Assembly: GCA_043808235.1 (NCBI GenBank)
Contig: JAZDFC010000015.1
Coordinates: 1-43,366, forward strand
Length of the DNA stretch: 43,366 nucleotides
Direction: 5' to 3'
Source of the DNA: JAZDFC01 sp043808235
GTDB taxonomy: Bacteria > Bacteroidota > Ignavibacteria > Ignavibacteriales > Melioribacteraceae
The notes under the pieces are model-generated. The model saw nothing but the letters and a program-made list of their open reading frames with translations, searched no databases and was not told where the DNA came from. The translations under genes were made by a program, and so were the position numbers. Below, piece after piece: positions 25,442 to 35,600 of the stretch. Every line of letters starts with the position of its first letter. Position 1 is the stretch's first letter.

Positions 25442-27256
25442 TTAATGTAAAATCATTATCTGAAACGGTTTGAGATTAATATCCTTACCCATTTTAATTT
25501 TCTTCCCTGTAATTAAATCCGTTAGCGATTTCTGATTGAAATGGACTTGTACTTTCCTTCCCGCACTGTTATTGTTTATAAAGATATAAAATTCGTTTTT
25601 GTCGTCGAATCGCTTGTAGCCTAGTGTTTTATTTTCGTTATCAACGAAATAAAAATCAATTTTGCCGAGGGAGAGTGTTTTATTTGCATTCCTAATATCA
25701 GCAAGTTTTTTATACCACTCAAAAAGCGATTGATCGAATTTAACTTCGTCAACCGGTCGCGGTTTGCCAAATGGTTGAACCGATTCCGCTTCGTAATTAA
25801 ACTCCGGCCATACATTTGGTTTACGGCAATCGGGATCATCCCCGCCCCACATACCGGCTTCGTCGCCGTTATAAATTTGCGGTGCGCCGGGAAGTGTGAA
25901 CTGAATTCCAACCATCAACTTTTGTTTCATTATTTCTTCTTCAGTCGGTTTTCTCACATCATAAGTTTGATTGTCTCTTGCATTTCCACTGTGGTCGTAC
26001 CAGATATCGGGATTTACAATCATCGAAGCTAAACGCTCGGTATCGTGGCTTCCGAGTAAATTCATCATTACGGAAAAATTCTCTCCGTATTCATTCATCA
26101 ATATCGTTAACGAATCAACAAATCCCTGCGGTGAAATTTGATCTTTTGTATCAACTACAAAATTTTTCAGTGCACGTGTAAAACGGTAATTCATAACCGC
26201 ATCAAATTGATCGCCCAGCCAAGGACCAGCATTGAACATTTTATAGTTGGACCAATCTTGCCACCAGACTTCTCCCACGGTGTATGCATCGGGATTTATT
26301 TCCCTAACCCATTTCCTAAAATCTCTCCAGAAATTATGATTCACCATTTCAGCAACGTCGAGCCGCCACCCGTCAATTCCATCTCGTGGATCGCCGTCGT
26401 TATTTGGGTCCATCCATCTTTTCACAATATCTTTAATGTGTTCGCGTGGACCGGAGACTAATCCATTTGCATCTTCATTAATTTCAGGCAAATCCTTCAC
26501 GCCATACCAGCCGGCATATTCAAATTCATTTTCCTTTGTCGCCGGGTCGTCCCATTTTTTTATAATGAACCAATCCTTGTATTTTGAATTTTGCTGATTC
26601 TTAACAACATCACGGAAAGCCCAAAATGTTGTGCCCGTGTGATTGAAGACGCCGTCAATAATAATTTTCATTCCCCATCTATGAACTTCATTAACCAACT
26701 TTAGAAACAACGCATCGGCTTTCGTCCACTTCCATGAAAACGGATCACCGGGATCTTCTTCGTTCCAAATTATCCTATCACCAACCGGATCGGGTCCAAA
26801 ATTATTGTCGATGTGGTGAAACATAGTCGCATCATATTTATGTAACGATGGAGATTCAAAAATCGGATTCAAGTAGATAGCAGTAACACCGAGTTCTCTC
26901 AAATAATCCAATTTATCAATCACTCCTTGAAGATCGCCGCCGTATCGCCGGATGTTCACGACATCGTAAAAATTCTTTCCCTCTTTAACTTCCCACGGCT
27001 GCAGTTTGTACCAATCGGAAGTCCATGGATGTATTTGCCAGCCTTCCGGCGTATAATAAGGCCAAGAGCCAAGCATATCAATAGGTTTGGGATCGTTTGC
27101 CGTATCACCGTTATAAAATCTTTCCGGAAATATTTGATACCAAACCGCCTCTTTAGCCCACGCGGGAACGCCGGATATATCTTTTATTTCTTGAGCATTG
27201 CAAATAATAACCATAAAAAGGAAAGTTGAAAGGAATAATAATTTTATAACAGACAT
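25442..27256 (-). CDS. Secreted GH13 family alpha-amylase-type glycosidase
   Basis: Protein of 604 aa with a signal peptide (VIKLLFLSTFLFMVIICNAQ). GH13 TIM-barrel motifs in order: region I IIIDGVFNHTG (198-208), region II DGWRLDVAEMV with nucleophile D300, region III YTVGEVWW with acid/base E329, region IV LLGSHDTERL with H404 and D405. The sequence around VWYQIFPERFYNGD is typical of the neopullulanase/cyclomaltodextrinase-like branch. GAGGATGAA before the ATG is a good ribosome-binding site. No T9SS tail, so it is likely periplasmic. It should cleave alpha-1,4-glucan or maltodextrin; the exact specificity is open. The C-terminal beta domain is present. Confidence 0.94.
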   Translation of the reverse strand: MSVIKLLFLSTFLFMVIICNAQEIKDISGVPAWAKEAVWYQIFPERFYNGDTANDPKPIDMLGSWPYYTPEGWQIHPWTSDWYKLQPWEVKEGKNFYDVVNIRRYGGDLQGVIDKLDYLRELGVTAIYLNPIFESPSLHKYDATMFHHIDNNFGPDPVGDRIIWNEEDPGDPFSWKWTKADALFLKLVNEVHRWGMKIIIDGVFNHTGTTFWAFRDVVKNQQNSKYKDWFIIKKWDDPATKENEFEYAGWYGVKDLPEINEDANGLVSGPREHIKDIVKRWMDPNNDGDPRDGIDGWRLDVAEMVNHNFWRDFRKWVREINPDAYTVGEVWWQDWSNYKMFNAGPWLGDQFDAVMNYRFTRALKNFVVDTKDQISPQGFVDSLTILMNEYGENFSVMMNLLGSHDTERLASMIVNPDIWYDHSGNARDNQTYDVRKPTEEEIMKQKLMVGIQFTLPGAPQIYNGDEAGMWGGDDPDCRKPNVWPEFNYEAESVQPFGKPRPVDEVKFDQSLFEWYKKLADIRNANKTLSLGKIDFYFVDNENKTLGYKRFDDKNEFYIFINNNSAGRKVQVHFNQKSLTDLITGKKIKMGKDINLKPFQIMILH

Positions 27257-27392
27257 TTCATCCTCATCAAGTATTTTTGTAATTTTTGGCTGCTGAAACT
27301 TACTAAAATTTTTGAACTAAACAGGTCAATATTAGGGAACCGGATTTCAATCCGATCTGGTTTCATAATCAAGTGATAGATAGATAAAAACA

Positions 27393-29210
27393 ATGAATAT
27401 ACTTGGAATTTCTGCATTTTATCACGACAGCGCTGCATGTTTAATACGGAACGGAGAGATTGTAGCCGCTGCGCAGGAAGAGCGTTTTACCCGTAAAAAG
27501 CATGATCATAGATTTCCTTCGCATGCCGCAAAATTCTGTCTCGATTTTGCAAAGATAAAAATCTCCGATGTTGACATCGTAGCATTCTACGATAAGCCGT
27601 TTCTCAAATTTGAACGTATCCTTGAAACTTATCTCGCCTTTGCACCATCGGGAATAAAATCTTTTATCAAAGCAATGCCTTTGTGGATAAAAGAAAAATT
27701 ATGGATGAAAGAATTAATCAAAACTGAATTGGGCTATGATGGAAAGGTTGTGTTTCCCGAGCATCACGAATCGCATGCTGCATCGGCTTTCTTTGCTTCG
27801 CCGTTTCAAGAAGCCGCAATATTAACCGCCGATGGTGTTGGCGAATGGACAACAAGCAGTTACGGAATCGGAAAAGATAATAATGTTACGGTTCTTGCCG
27901 ATATAAAATTTCCGCATTCACTCGGTTTGCTATACTCCGCTTTTACATATTACACCGGTTTCAAAGTGAACTCCGGTGAATACAAAGTAATGGGATTGGC
28001 GCCTTACGGCGAGCCGAAATATGTCGATATAATTTTAAAAGAGTTGGTCGATTTGAAAGAGGACGGTTCATTCCGGATGAATATGAAGTACTTCGATTAC
28101 TGTGCCGGTTTAACAATGACAAACGGAAGATTCAATAAATTATTCGAAGGCGGACCGCGCGAACCGGAGTCGAAGTTAACGCAGAAAGATATGGATCTTG
28201 CCCGCTCTGTTCAGGATGTTACCGAATTAATAATGTTGAAGATGGCGCGGCACATCAAAAAAGAAACCGGGATGAAATATCTTTCACTTGCCGGAGGGGT
28301 AGCTCTCAACTGTGTTGCGAACGGAAAGATTTTAAAGGAAGGAATTTTCGAGGATATGTGGATACAACCCGCGGCTGGCGATGCCGGCGGGGCACTCGGT
28401 GCAGCATTATTTACATGGTATCAGTACCTCGATAATCCGCGAATAGCAGATGGTAAAAATGATTTTCAAAAAGGATCCTATCTCGGTCCGGAATTTTCGA
28501 ATGAATACATCGAGAAATTTTTGGTTGGCCGAAATCTTCCGTTCAAAAAGTTAAACGATGACGAATTGCCCGGTGTAATCGCAGATTTAATCGGAGATGA
28601 AAAAGTAATCGGATGGTTCGAAGGCAGAATGGAATTCGGTCCGCGTGCGCTCGGTACAAGATCTATAATCGGTGATGCCCGCTCTTCAAAAATGCAATCG
28701 ATTATGAATTTAAAAATTAAATTCCGCGAGAGTTTCCGCCCGTTTGCGCCTTCTGTGCTCGAAGAAAAAGTTTCGGAGTATTTTGACTTGGATAGACCGA
28801 GTCCGTACATGCTGCTTGTTGCGGATGTAAAAAAAGAGCGGCAGAAAATGATGAATGATGATGAACAGAAATTGTGGGGCATAGATAAATTAAATGTTGT
28901 GCGTTCCGATATTCCCGCAATTACTCACGTGGATTATTCCGCGCGTATTCAAACGGTTAGCAAGGATACAAATCCGCTTTACCATAAAACGATCTCTGAG
29001 TTCGATAATCGCCACGGGTGCGCAACGATTATCAATACGTCATTCAATGTTCGTGGCGAGCCGATAGTATGCGCGCCGCAGGAAGCATACACATGTTTTA
29101 TGCGAACTGGAATTGATTATCTTGTTTTGGGAAATTATTTACTCGATAAAAAAGAGCAGCCTCCTCTTGAAAAAGACATCGATTGGAAAAAAGAATTTGA
29201 GTTAGACTAA
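27393..29210 (+). CDS. NodU/CmcH-type O-carbamoyltransferase
   Basis: Protein of 605 aa that transfers a carbamoyl group from carbamoyl phosphate, via carbamoyl-AMP, to a hydroxyl. The N-terminal Kae1-like domain has MNILGISAFYHDSAACLI, the metal-binding histidines in EHHESHAASAFF (about 124-128), TADGVGEWTTSSYG and LAGGVALNCVANGKI. The C-terminal YrdC-like domain has EGRMEFGPRALGTRSII, KFRESFRPFAPSVL and TSFNVRGEPIVC. Full-length and intact. Its stop shares one base with the next start (TAATG), so it forms an operon with SxtJ and DUF5989 genes. The acceptor (a glycan or lipid-linked metabolite is a guess) is unknown. Confidence 0.94.
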   Translation: MNILGISAFYHDSAACLIRNGEIVAAAQEERFTRKKHDHRFPSHAAKFCLDFAKIKISDVDIVAFYDKPFLKFERILETYLAFAPSGIKSFIKAMPLWIKEKLWMKELIKTELGYDGKVVFPEHHESHAASAFFASPFQEAAILTADGVGEWTTSSYGIGKDNNVTVLADIKFPHSLGLLYSAFTYYTGFKVNSGEYKVMGLAPYGEPKYVDIILKELVDLKEDGSFRMNMKYFDYCAGLTMTNGRFNKLFEGGPREPESKLTQKDMDLARSVQDVTELIMLKMARHIKKETGMKYLSLAGGVALNCVANGKILKEGIFEDMWIQPAAGDAGGALGAALFTWYQYLDNPRIADGKNDFQKGSYLGPEFSNEYIEKFLVGRNLPFKKLNDDELPGVIADLIGDEKVIGWFEGRMEFGPRALGTRSIIGDARSSKMQSIMNLKIKFRESFRPFAPSVLEEKVSEYFDLDRPSPYMLLVADVKKERQKMMNDDEQKLWGIDKLNVVRSDIPAITHVDYSARIQTVSKDTNPLYHKTISEFDNRHGCATIINTSFNVRGEPIVCAPQEAYTCFMRTGIDYLVLGNYLLDKKEQPPLEKDIDWKKEFELD

Positions 29211-29626
29211 TGATACTCGAAGAAATTAAAAATATCAAAAGCGATAAGAAAGAGCTCGGCAAATTCGGAATTACCATTGGACTGGTTTTGGTAATCATTG
29301 CGGCTGTATTGTTTTATTATACCAAGCCGTCGTACCCATACTTTGGAAGTATCGGAATTTTATTAATACTGTTTGGAATTATTTATCCACCAGTATTAAA
29401 GCCGTTACACAAGGGCTGGATGAGCCTTGCTGTGATACTCGGTTTTATAATGACGAGAGTGATTCTCTCGATTTTATTTTATTTGGTATTCATGCCGATG
29501 CGATTTATTGCGCGAGTTTTCGGAAAAAGATTTATCGATCTGCGGTTCAAAACGGAAAGCGCGTCTTACTGGAATAAACGCGAAGCAAAAGTCTACGAAC
29601 AGATTGATACGGAGAGACAGTTTTAA
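29210..29626 (+). CDS. SxtJ family membrane protein
   Basis: Protein of 138 aa with three likely membrane segments (about 20-40, 45-65 and 72-97), matching SxtJ-family proteins: LGKFGITIGLVLVIIAAVLF, PYFGSIGILLILFGIIYPP, LKPLHKGWMSLAVILGFIMTR, and the tail ASYWNKRE. The family is named after a gene in saxitoxin clusters and is regularly found next to carbamoyltransferases. Its start overlaps the carbamoyltransferase stop by one base, so the two are translationally coupled. Its function is not established; a membrane partner or anchor for the transferase is an inference from context. Confidence 0.85.
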   Translation: MILEEIKNIKSDKKELGKFGITIGLVLVIIAAVLFYYTKPSYPYFGSIGILLILFGIIYPPVLKPLHKGWMSLAVILGFIMTRVILSILFYLVFMPMRFIARVFGKRFIDLRFKTESASYWNKREAKVYEQIDTERQF

Positions 29627-29639
29627 ACACACCCCTTAT

Positions 29640-29680
29640 GCGCGCTTTATCCCCTACTTTGGAGGGGAAGGGATGGGTTG
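29640..29680. repeat. Possible dispersed-repeat remnant (CCCCT...AGGGG)
   Basis: The short hairpin CCCCTACTTTGGAGGGG with flanking ACACCCCTTATG resembles a common environmental-genome dispersed repeat. It lies between the SxtJ and DUF5989 genes. It may be only a hairpin; confidence is low. Confidence 0.3.
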
Positions 29681-29727
29681 AAAGTTTGTTATATGAAAAA
29701 ATTTATTTAAGAAATAAGGGCAATTAG

Positions 29728-29886
29728 ATGAGTAAATTATCAATATTATCCGAACTATGGGCGTTTTTGAAAGTTCGAAAGAAATGGTGGCTATTGCCAA
29801 TTGTGATTTTTTTGGTTTTGCTCGGCGGATTAATTATCCTTACGCAGGGTTCAGCCTTAGCGCCATTCATTTACGCGATATTTTAA
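29728..29886 (+). CDS. DUF5989 family small membrane protein
   Basis: Small protein of 52 aa, below the length of most gene calls: it begins MSKLSILSELWAFLKVRKKW and has one hydrophobic segment (about 22-38, LLPIVIFLVLLGGLIIL), ending LAPFIYAIF. This is the pattern of DUF5989, a tiny family that follows SxtJ genes in carbamoyltransferase clusters. AAGGG lies 8 bases before the ATG. The 101-base gap after the SxtJ gene contains a small hairpin, but all three genes run in the same direction. Likely an inner-membrane accessory subunit; function unknown. Confidence 0.8.
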   Translation: MSKLSILSELWAFLKVRKKWWLLPIVIFLVLLGGLIILTQGSALAPFIYAIF

Positions 29887-30288
29887 GATAAAAAATGCTG
29901 TATAAAATTACTTGGTGTCTTTGAGCCTTTGTGGCGTTATTCCTCCGCTATAAAGACTCTAAGTCACGAAGTTTTTATAAAACAAATTACCACTCAAGTA
30001 ACCTCTTTTACCAAATCTATTTTTTAGGAATAGTCTCAAGTGGAATTACCCATATTATCAAATCACATCAAATCAAACCATCGTTACAAACTGTTACTTT
30101 GTGTTGATATTTAATTCATAAATAGGCCGGAAATTATTATTAATTACGAGCAATGTGCATGCAATAAAAGAGACAATTTTAGTTGTATCATTAATATCTG
30201 TGGATCAGTAACTTGATGCGTGATCTTGAATTAGCTTATGTTTCTTGCGATAAGCAATTATTTTTTTAGAAAATCACTATGGTGATAT
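29887..30288. other. 402-bp intergenic region
   Basis: Holds the degenerate inverted repeat at 29911-29971; the remainder (about 29975-30288) is AT-rich with no supported ORF or RNA gene. The promoter for the beta-lactamase-fold lipoprotein must lie near its right end. Confidence 0.5.
29911..29971. repeat. Degenerate inverted repeat (CTTxGTGTCTTTGxGCCTTTG type)
   Basis: Left arm CTTGGTGTCTTTGAGCCTTT (29911-29936) pairs imperfectly with a right arm at 29946-29971 (TAAAGACTCTAAGTCACGAA). About 20 of 26 positions are complementary by eye. It is the AT-richer relative of the repeat at 25371-25432 and looks like an aged copy of a dispersed miniature element. Confidence 0.65.
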
Positions 30289-31485
30289 ATGAAAGTAAAG
30301 ACCAATCAATCAATTCCCTTTCGGTACATATTGTGGATTCTAATTTTCTCTTTATCCTTTTTGATTAGCTGCGGAGAAAATTCCCCGGAATATCAACCAC
30401 CGGTTGAAGATCCCTTTGAAGCGCCGGAACAAACGAACGACGGATGGGAAACCGCAAAACCTTCGGAAGCTCATCTTAATCCGGAAGCATTGATAGATAT
30501 GATCGAATACATTAATCAATATCAAAACCACGGACTACATTCTGTACTTATTTTCAAAGACAATAAACTTGTCTTCGAAAGATATTACGAGGGCTACTTA
30601 TGGGATTCGAACTATTCCAATTTTCAAGGCGACTTTGTCAAGTATGATAGAAACACTTTACATTACCTCGCCTCGGTTTCGAAAAGTGTTACTTCCGTTT
30701 TGTTCGGAATTGCTCGCGATAAAGGATTGGTTGAGTCGGTTGAAATAAAAGTCATGGATTATTACCCTCAATTTTCATCAATATTTGTCGGGGAAAAAGA
30801 AAATATTTCAATCAAAAATTTACTCACTATGACTTCCGGCTTAGCATGGGATGAAAACACTTATCCGTATGGCGATCCGAGAAATAATGTTAGCCAAATG
30901 TTTGAACAATCGAATCCAATCCGTTATATCCTGGCTCTGCCAATGATCTCCAATCCTGGCGAGAGTTTCCATTACAATAGCGGAAACACGAACATTATCG
31001 CCGACATTATAAAAATTGAATCCGAGGTAAATTTAAAAGTATTTGCCGAGGAAAATTTATTCGATCCTTTGGGCATCGATGATTATCAATGGGATGTTAT
31101 TCGCGGCAATTATGTTTTTGCATCGGGAGGATTATTTTTAACTCCGCGTTCGCTTGCAAAAATCGGTTCTCTTTTCCTCAACGAAGGGAAATGGAAAGAC
31201 ACACAAATTATTTCGCAGGACTGGATAAATGAATCGATTGAAAGTTATATTGATCCACCCGATACCTGGGCAAACGGTTACGGATATCAATGGTGGATGA
31301 CAAATTTCAATGCGGACAATAAATTATTTAATTGTTTTTTGGCAGCTGGCTGGGGTGGACAGTATATGTTTATGTTTCCGCAAGAAAAATTAATTGCTGT
31401 TTTTAATTGCGGATATTATACAACAGCAACAACAATAGACCCGTTTTATCTTGTAGAAAATTATATATTAGATTCACTCAATTAA
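30289..31485 (+). CDS. Beta-lactamase-fold serine hydrolase lipoprotein (class C-like)
   Basis: Protein of 398 aa. Lipoprotein signal ILIFSLSFLISC with C28 as the lipid site. The penicillin-binding/beta-lactamase fold is shown by SVSK (S129 nucleophile, K132), the tyrosine motif YNSGN (Y229), TMTSGLAWDE and, in place of KTG, a GWGGQY segment. Members of this group are esterases, D-amino-acid peptidases or beta-lactamases. The substrate cannot be read; true beta-lactamase activity should not be assumed. It lies 16 bases before a second lipoprotein hydrolase, so the two are probably co-transcribed. Confidence 0.88.
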   Translation: MKVKTNQSIPFRYILWILIFSLSFLISCGENSPEYQPPVEDPFEAPEQTNDGWETAKPSEAHLNPEALIDMIEYINQYQNHGLHSVLIFKDNKLVFERYYEGYLWDSNYSNFQGDFVKYDRNTLHYLASVSKSVTSVLFGIARDKGLVESVEIKVMDYYPQFSSIFVGEKENISIKNLLTMTSGLAWDENTYPYGDPRNNVSQMFEQSNPIRYILALPMISNPGESFHYNSGNTNIIADIIKIESEVNLKVFAEENLFDPLGIDDYQWDVIRGNYVFASGGLFLTPRSLAKIGSLFLNEGKWKDTQIISQDWINESIESYIDPPDTWANGYGYQWWMTNFNADNKLFNCFLAAGWGGQYMFMFPQEKLIAVFNCGYYTTATTIDPFYLVENYILDSLN

Positions 31486-31501
31486 TTTCGCAGTGCAGGC
31501 T

Positions 31502-32518
31502 ATGAAAACAAAAAATATATTTCCCGGAATACTATTCTTAACAATCTCTTTGATTTACTCGTGTCAAGATGATAGCATGCCTGGCCCAATAATCCAGTAT
31601 AATATTGACACCGTCAAATCTCTCGAAAGTCTATCCAAAGTTGATGATTACCCTTTTTACACTATGACGATTTATGGGGACTATGGGTTTTCAGATTATC
31701 TGCAAATTGGTAGCGGAAATTCAGCAGTGATACAAAAGGATATTTCCGGGGATAAATATAAATGCACCTGCTTTGCAAGTTGGGGTGATGGCGGAAATGT
31801 TTTCGGTCGCAATTTTGATTGGCGGCATCATGAAGCGTTACTATTGTTCACCGATCCATCGGATGGATACGCTTCGGCAGCAATGATTGATATGTTTTAT
31901 TTATTTAATCGCAGCAACGCTCCACTTACCACAATCGAAGATCGCCAACCATTATTAAATGCACCTTATTATTCCTTTGATGGGATGAATGAAATGGGTG
32001 TGTCAATTGGGATAATGGCTGTCGATCACGCCGAGCCAACAACCGATCCAGCAAAAATTACAATCAACGATCTCGATGTAGTACGACTTGTTCTCGATTA
32101 TGCCGCAAACGCAAATGAAGCGCTGGAATTAATAGAAAAGTACAATATCAAATTCTGGAGTGTTCCCCTCCATTATTTAATAGCGGATAAAAACGGGAAT
32201 TCAGTAATAGTAGAATTTATCAACACGGAAGTAAAAACTTTTTTCAACACTGATAATTATCAGGTTTGTACAAATTTCTTAATTGATGAAAACAAATCTG
32301 ATCTTTCAGGAAATTGTTGGAGATACGATCTGGCTGTTGAAACACTATCAAATAACAACGGGAATCTTTCATCAAATACAGCTATGGATTTACTCGATCA
32401 AGTCTCGCAGAGTAACACGATGTGGTCGCTGGTTTACGATTTAACAAAAAAAGAAGTTTTTGCGGTTACTGATAGAAAATACAATTCAGTTTATAAGTTT
32501 ACATTGCCAGGGAAATAA
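31502..32518 (+). CDS. Ntn-fold linear amide hydrolase (choloylglycine hydrolase-like) lipoprotein
   Basis: Protein of 338 aa from the ATG at 31502; a GTG nine bases upstream in frame is less likely. Lipoprotein signal TISLIYSC (C21). The Ntn signature is CTCFASWGDGGNVFGRNFDW (88-107), with C88 as likely nucleophile and R and D in GRNFDW. Later blocks are FDGMNEMGVSIG and ADKNGNSVIVEF, as in the penicillin V acylase/acid ceramidase-like group. Family members expose the cysteine by removing an N-terminal propeptide, here ~67 residues between lipid site and C88, so the active domain might be released from its anchor. It follows the beta-lactamase-fold gene closely; both would act on small amides or esters. 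Confidence 0.84.
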   Translation: MKTKNIFPGILFLTISLIYSCQDDSMPGPIIQYNIDTVKSLESLSKVDDYPFYTMTIYGDYGFSDYLQIGSGNSAVIQKDISGDKYKCTCFASWGDGGNVFGRNFDWRHHEALLLFTDPSDGYASAAMIDMFYLFNRSNAPLTTIEDRQPLLNAPYYSFDGMNEMGVSIGIMAVDHAEPTTDPAKITINDLDVVRLVLDYAANANEALELIEKYNIKFWSVPLHYLIADKNGNSVIVEFINTEVKTFFNTDNYQVCTNFLIDENKSDLSGNCWRYDLAVETLSNNNGNLSSNTAMDLLDQVSQSNTMWSLVYDLTKKEVFAVTDRKYNSVYKFTLPGK

Positions 32519-32635
32519 TCATAGCACAATATCCTTTGAAAGCCGTTTCAATTAAAAAAGTGTAAAATTCTCATATCTGATGCAAGTGTTTTTACAAATG
32601 GAAGTGTGCAATAAGGCGAAGTGCAAAACAGCGGA

Positions 32636-35600
32636 TTAATTGCTCGCAGGGAATGAAACCAGGAAAGTAGTGCCGATACCCTTTTTACTTTTTACTTCAA
32701 TTTCAGCGTTGTTCAATTCGACGTACTTTTTTACCAATGCTAATCCAAGACCATTTCCTTCGAAACGTCTTGTATAGCCGCTATCTTCCTGAGAAAAAGG
32801 TTTAAATAACTCGGGCAGAAAACTCTCCGATATTCCGATACCTGTATCGTTCACTTCCACAATTAATTTATTCGATTCATCTCTTCTCAATCTTATTTCA
32901 ACTTTCCCTTCGGGAGTATATTTAATGGCATTATTCAAAAGATTTTCGAATATCTGCATTACAGTATACTCATCGGCATAAATTATGGTATCGTCTGCCT
33001 CTCGCGAAAAAAGCAATTTTAATTTTCTATCATTGGCAACGTGTCTGTATTGAGTTTCCAGTATTTCAATAACATTATAATATAGATCGAATTTTTTGAA
33101 GTTGATTTCATAGGTATCAGTTTGAACCTGTGACATGTTTAATATTAGATCGATAGTACGGATCAAACGATTACCTGCATTATCAATTATTGAGAAACTT
33201 TGTCCGAGGTCGTCAGGTATTTTATCATGCACTTCTTCTCTTAATAAACTAGTAAAACTTAGAATAGCATTTATCGGAGTTCTAATTTCGTGGGACATTT
33301 GTGCAAGAAATTCCGATTTTAACCTGTCGGATTTTTCAGCTCTATCTTTGGCTAACAATAATTCTATTTCTTTCTGATGTCTCTCCTCCACTTCGATAGA
33401 CAATTGTTTATTTAATGTCTCGAGCTGCTTTCTTCTTTTCTCGATAGTACTAACACGGCTTACATAGGCAAGATAAATTATTAATACTATAAATAATAGT
33501 ACTCCCGATCTAAACCACCATGTTTGCCAAAACGGAGGTTTAACAATTATTTTAATAGCTGCCTCATACGGACTCCAAATTCCGGAATTATTGGCGCCTT
33601 TTACACGGAATATGTACTCACCGGGAGGCAGATAAGTGTAAGTTGCATATCTGCTATTACCTACATGGTTCCAATCGTTTTCCAGACCTTCAAGCCTATA
33701 TGCATAGCTGTTGCCCATCGGTGCCGAAAAATGAAGTAGCGAATATTCGAATGAGATAATATTAGTTTTGTAGGACAAAGTAATTTCATTCATTTCTGAA
33801 ACAGACCGGGGCAGGATTATAAAATCATCATAGAATTTGCCAATCTCGGCGGAACTGTTCGAGATTTTTAAATCGGTGAATACTACAGGCGCTACAAATA
33901 AATCATCTTTTATGTTGTTCGGATTGAACATTGTAACTCCGTTTACGCCGCCAAAAATCAAATCTCCTGTACTCTGTAATTTGGCTAGTGAATTGACATA
34001 AAATTCATCGCTTGGTAAACCGTGATTTGTGTTAAAGTTTTTAAAACCACCGTTTTGCCTATCAAATTTTGTTAATCCCTTATTTGTGCTTATCCAAAGA
34101 TTACCCGAATTATCTTCGATTATGCCCTGAATATTATTATCCGGTAAACCGTCTTTTGTCCCAAGATGCCTGATGGTGAAATTATTATTTTGGGATCTGT
34201 TCAGCTTATACAATCCTGTGATAGTTCCGACCCAGAGATTTCCTTCTCTATCTTCAAAAATGTTTAAAACCATTTTATCATTAAGCCGATACAAATCCGA
34301 CGGATCATCACCGAAATGTAAAAACTTCTTTGCGATCGGGTCATATCTGTCCAAGCCCTTATCGGTGCAAAGCCAAATCATACCGGTTCGATCTTCATAT
34401 ATCATTCTAACAAAGTTGTTTATGATACTATTGGTATCAACGGGATCATTTCGAAAACTTCTAAAAGAATTATTTTTTTTATTGTAAAGATGAAGCCCGT
34501 CATATGTCCCGACCCAAAAGTCGCCGTTTCGTGTTTCGAGAAGAGAAAATATAGAATTGTTAGTTAGTCCGGGTGAATTCTCCCGGTTAAAATGAACAAA
34601 TCTTTTTTTCTTGCTGTCAAATTTGTCGAGTCCGTTTTCCGTACCAATCCAGAGTAATCCTTCTCTGTCTTCATAGACACAAATTATTTTATCATCGCCA
34701 AGCGAAGTATTGTACTTCGGATCGTGTCTGAAACAAGAAAAGCTTTTACCCTTCGATTTTGGATCAAACCTGTTTAATCCGCCCCCGTATGTACCAATCC
34801 AAACTATACCTGATCTATCAACACAAAGAGAAAATACTTTATTATTACTCAATGTATTCGAATTTTCAGGCTGAAATTTATAACTGATAAATTGATTTTT
34901 TACTGGATCAATTTTACTTATTCCGCTGCCCGAAGTCCCGATCCATAAAATACCTGAACGATCCTCGTAAAGTGAATATAAAACATCATTACTTATACTT
35001 GTCGGATCGTAAGGATTATTTCTATAATGCACAAATATTCCGGTTTCAGGATCAAAAATATTCAGCCCGCCCCCAAGAGTTGCAAGGCAAAGCATGCCCT
35101 GTTTATTTTGAATTATATCCGATACCACATTGTTGCTAAGACTGCCCTTTCGATCTTTACCGGCAAGATATCGGACAAAACAGTTTTTCATTTCATCAAA
35201 TTTATTCAATCCCTTATAGGTAGCTATCCAAATTCTTTTTTTATTATCCCGAAATATTTTTGTAATCTGGTTTGAAGACAGGCTAAGTGGATTATTTCCA
35301 TCGTTTGAATAATGAATTATTTGATTTTTCCTCAAATCCAATTTATCAACGCCAGACCAAGTCCCGATCCATAAATTACCATCATCATCTTCGCACAAAG
35401 ATGAAATGAAATTACTGCAAATGCTATTTGGATTTTTTTCATCAGAATAATAGCGGATAAATTTACCACTCTTTTTATCATATTTATTTAGCCCATACTC
35501 AGTTCCAATCCATAAATCGCCGCGGCTATCAATAAGCATGGTTTTAACTCTGTCGTTACTAAGACTTGAATTATTATATTTTATATTCTGGTACCTTTTA

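Noticed and set aside
30289..31485. True beta-lactamase resistance gene
   Set aside because: The fold motifs fit, but the KTG motif is replaced and family members are often esterases or peptidases, so a resistance call is not supported.
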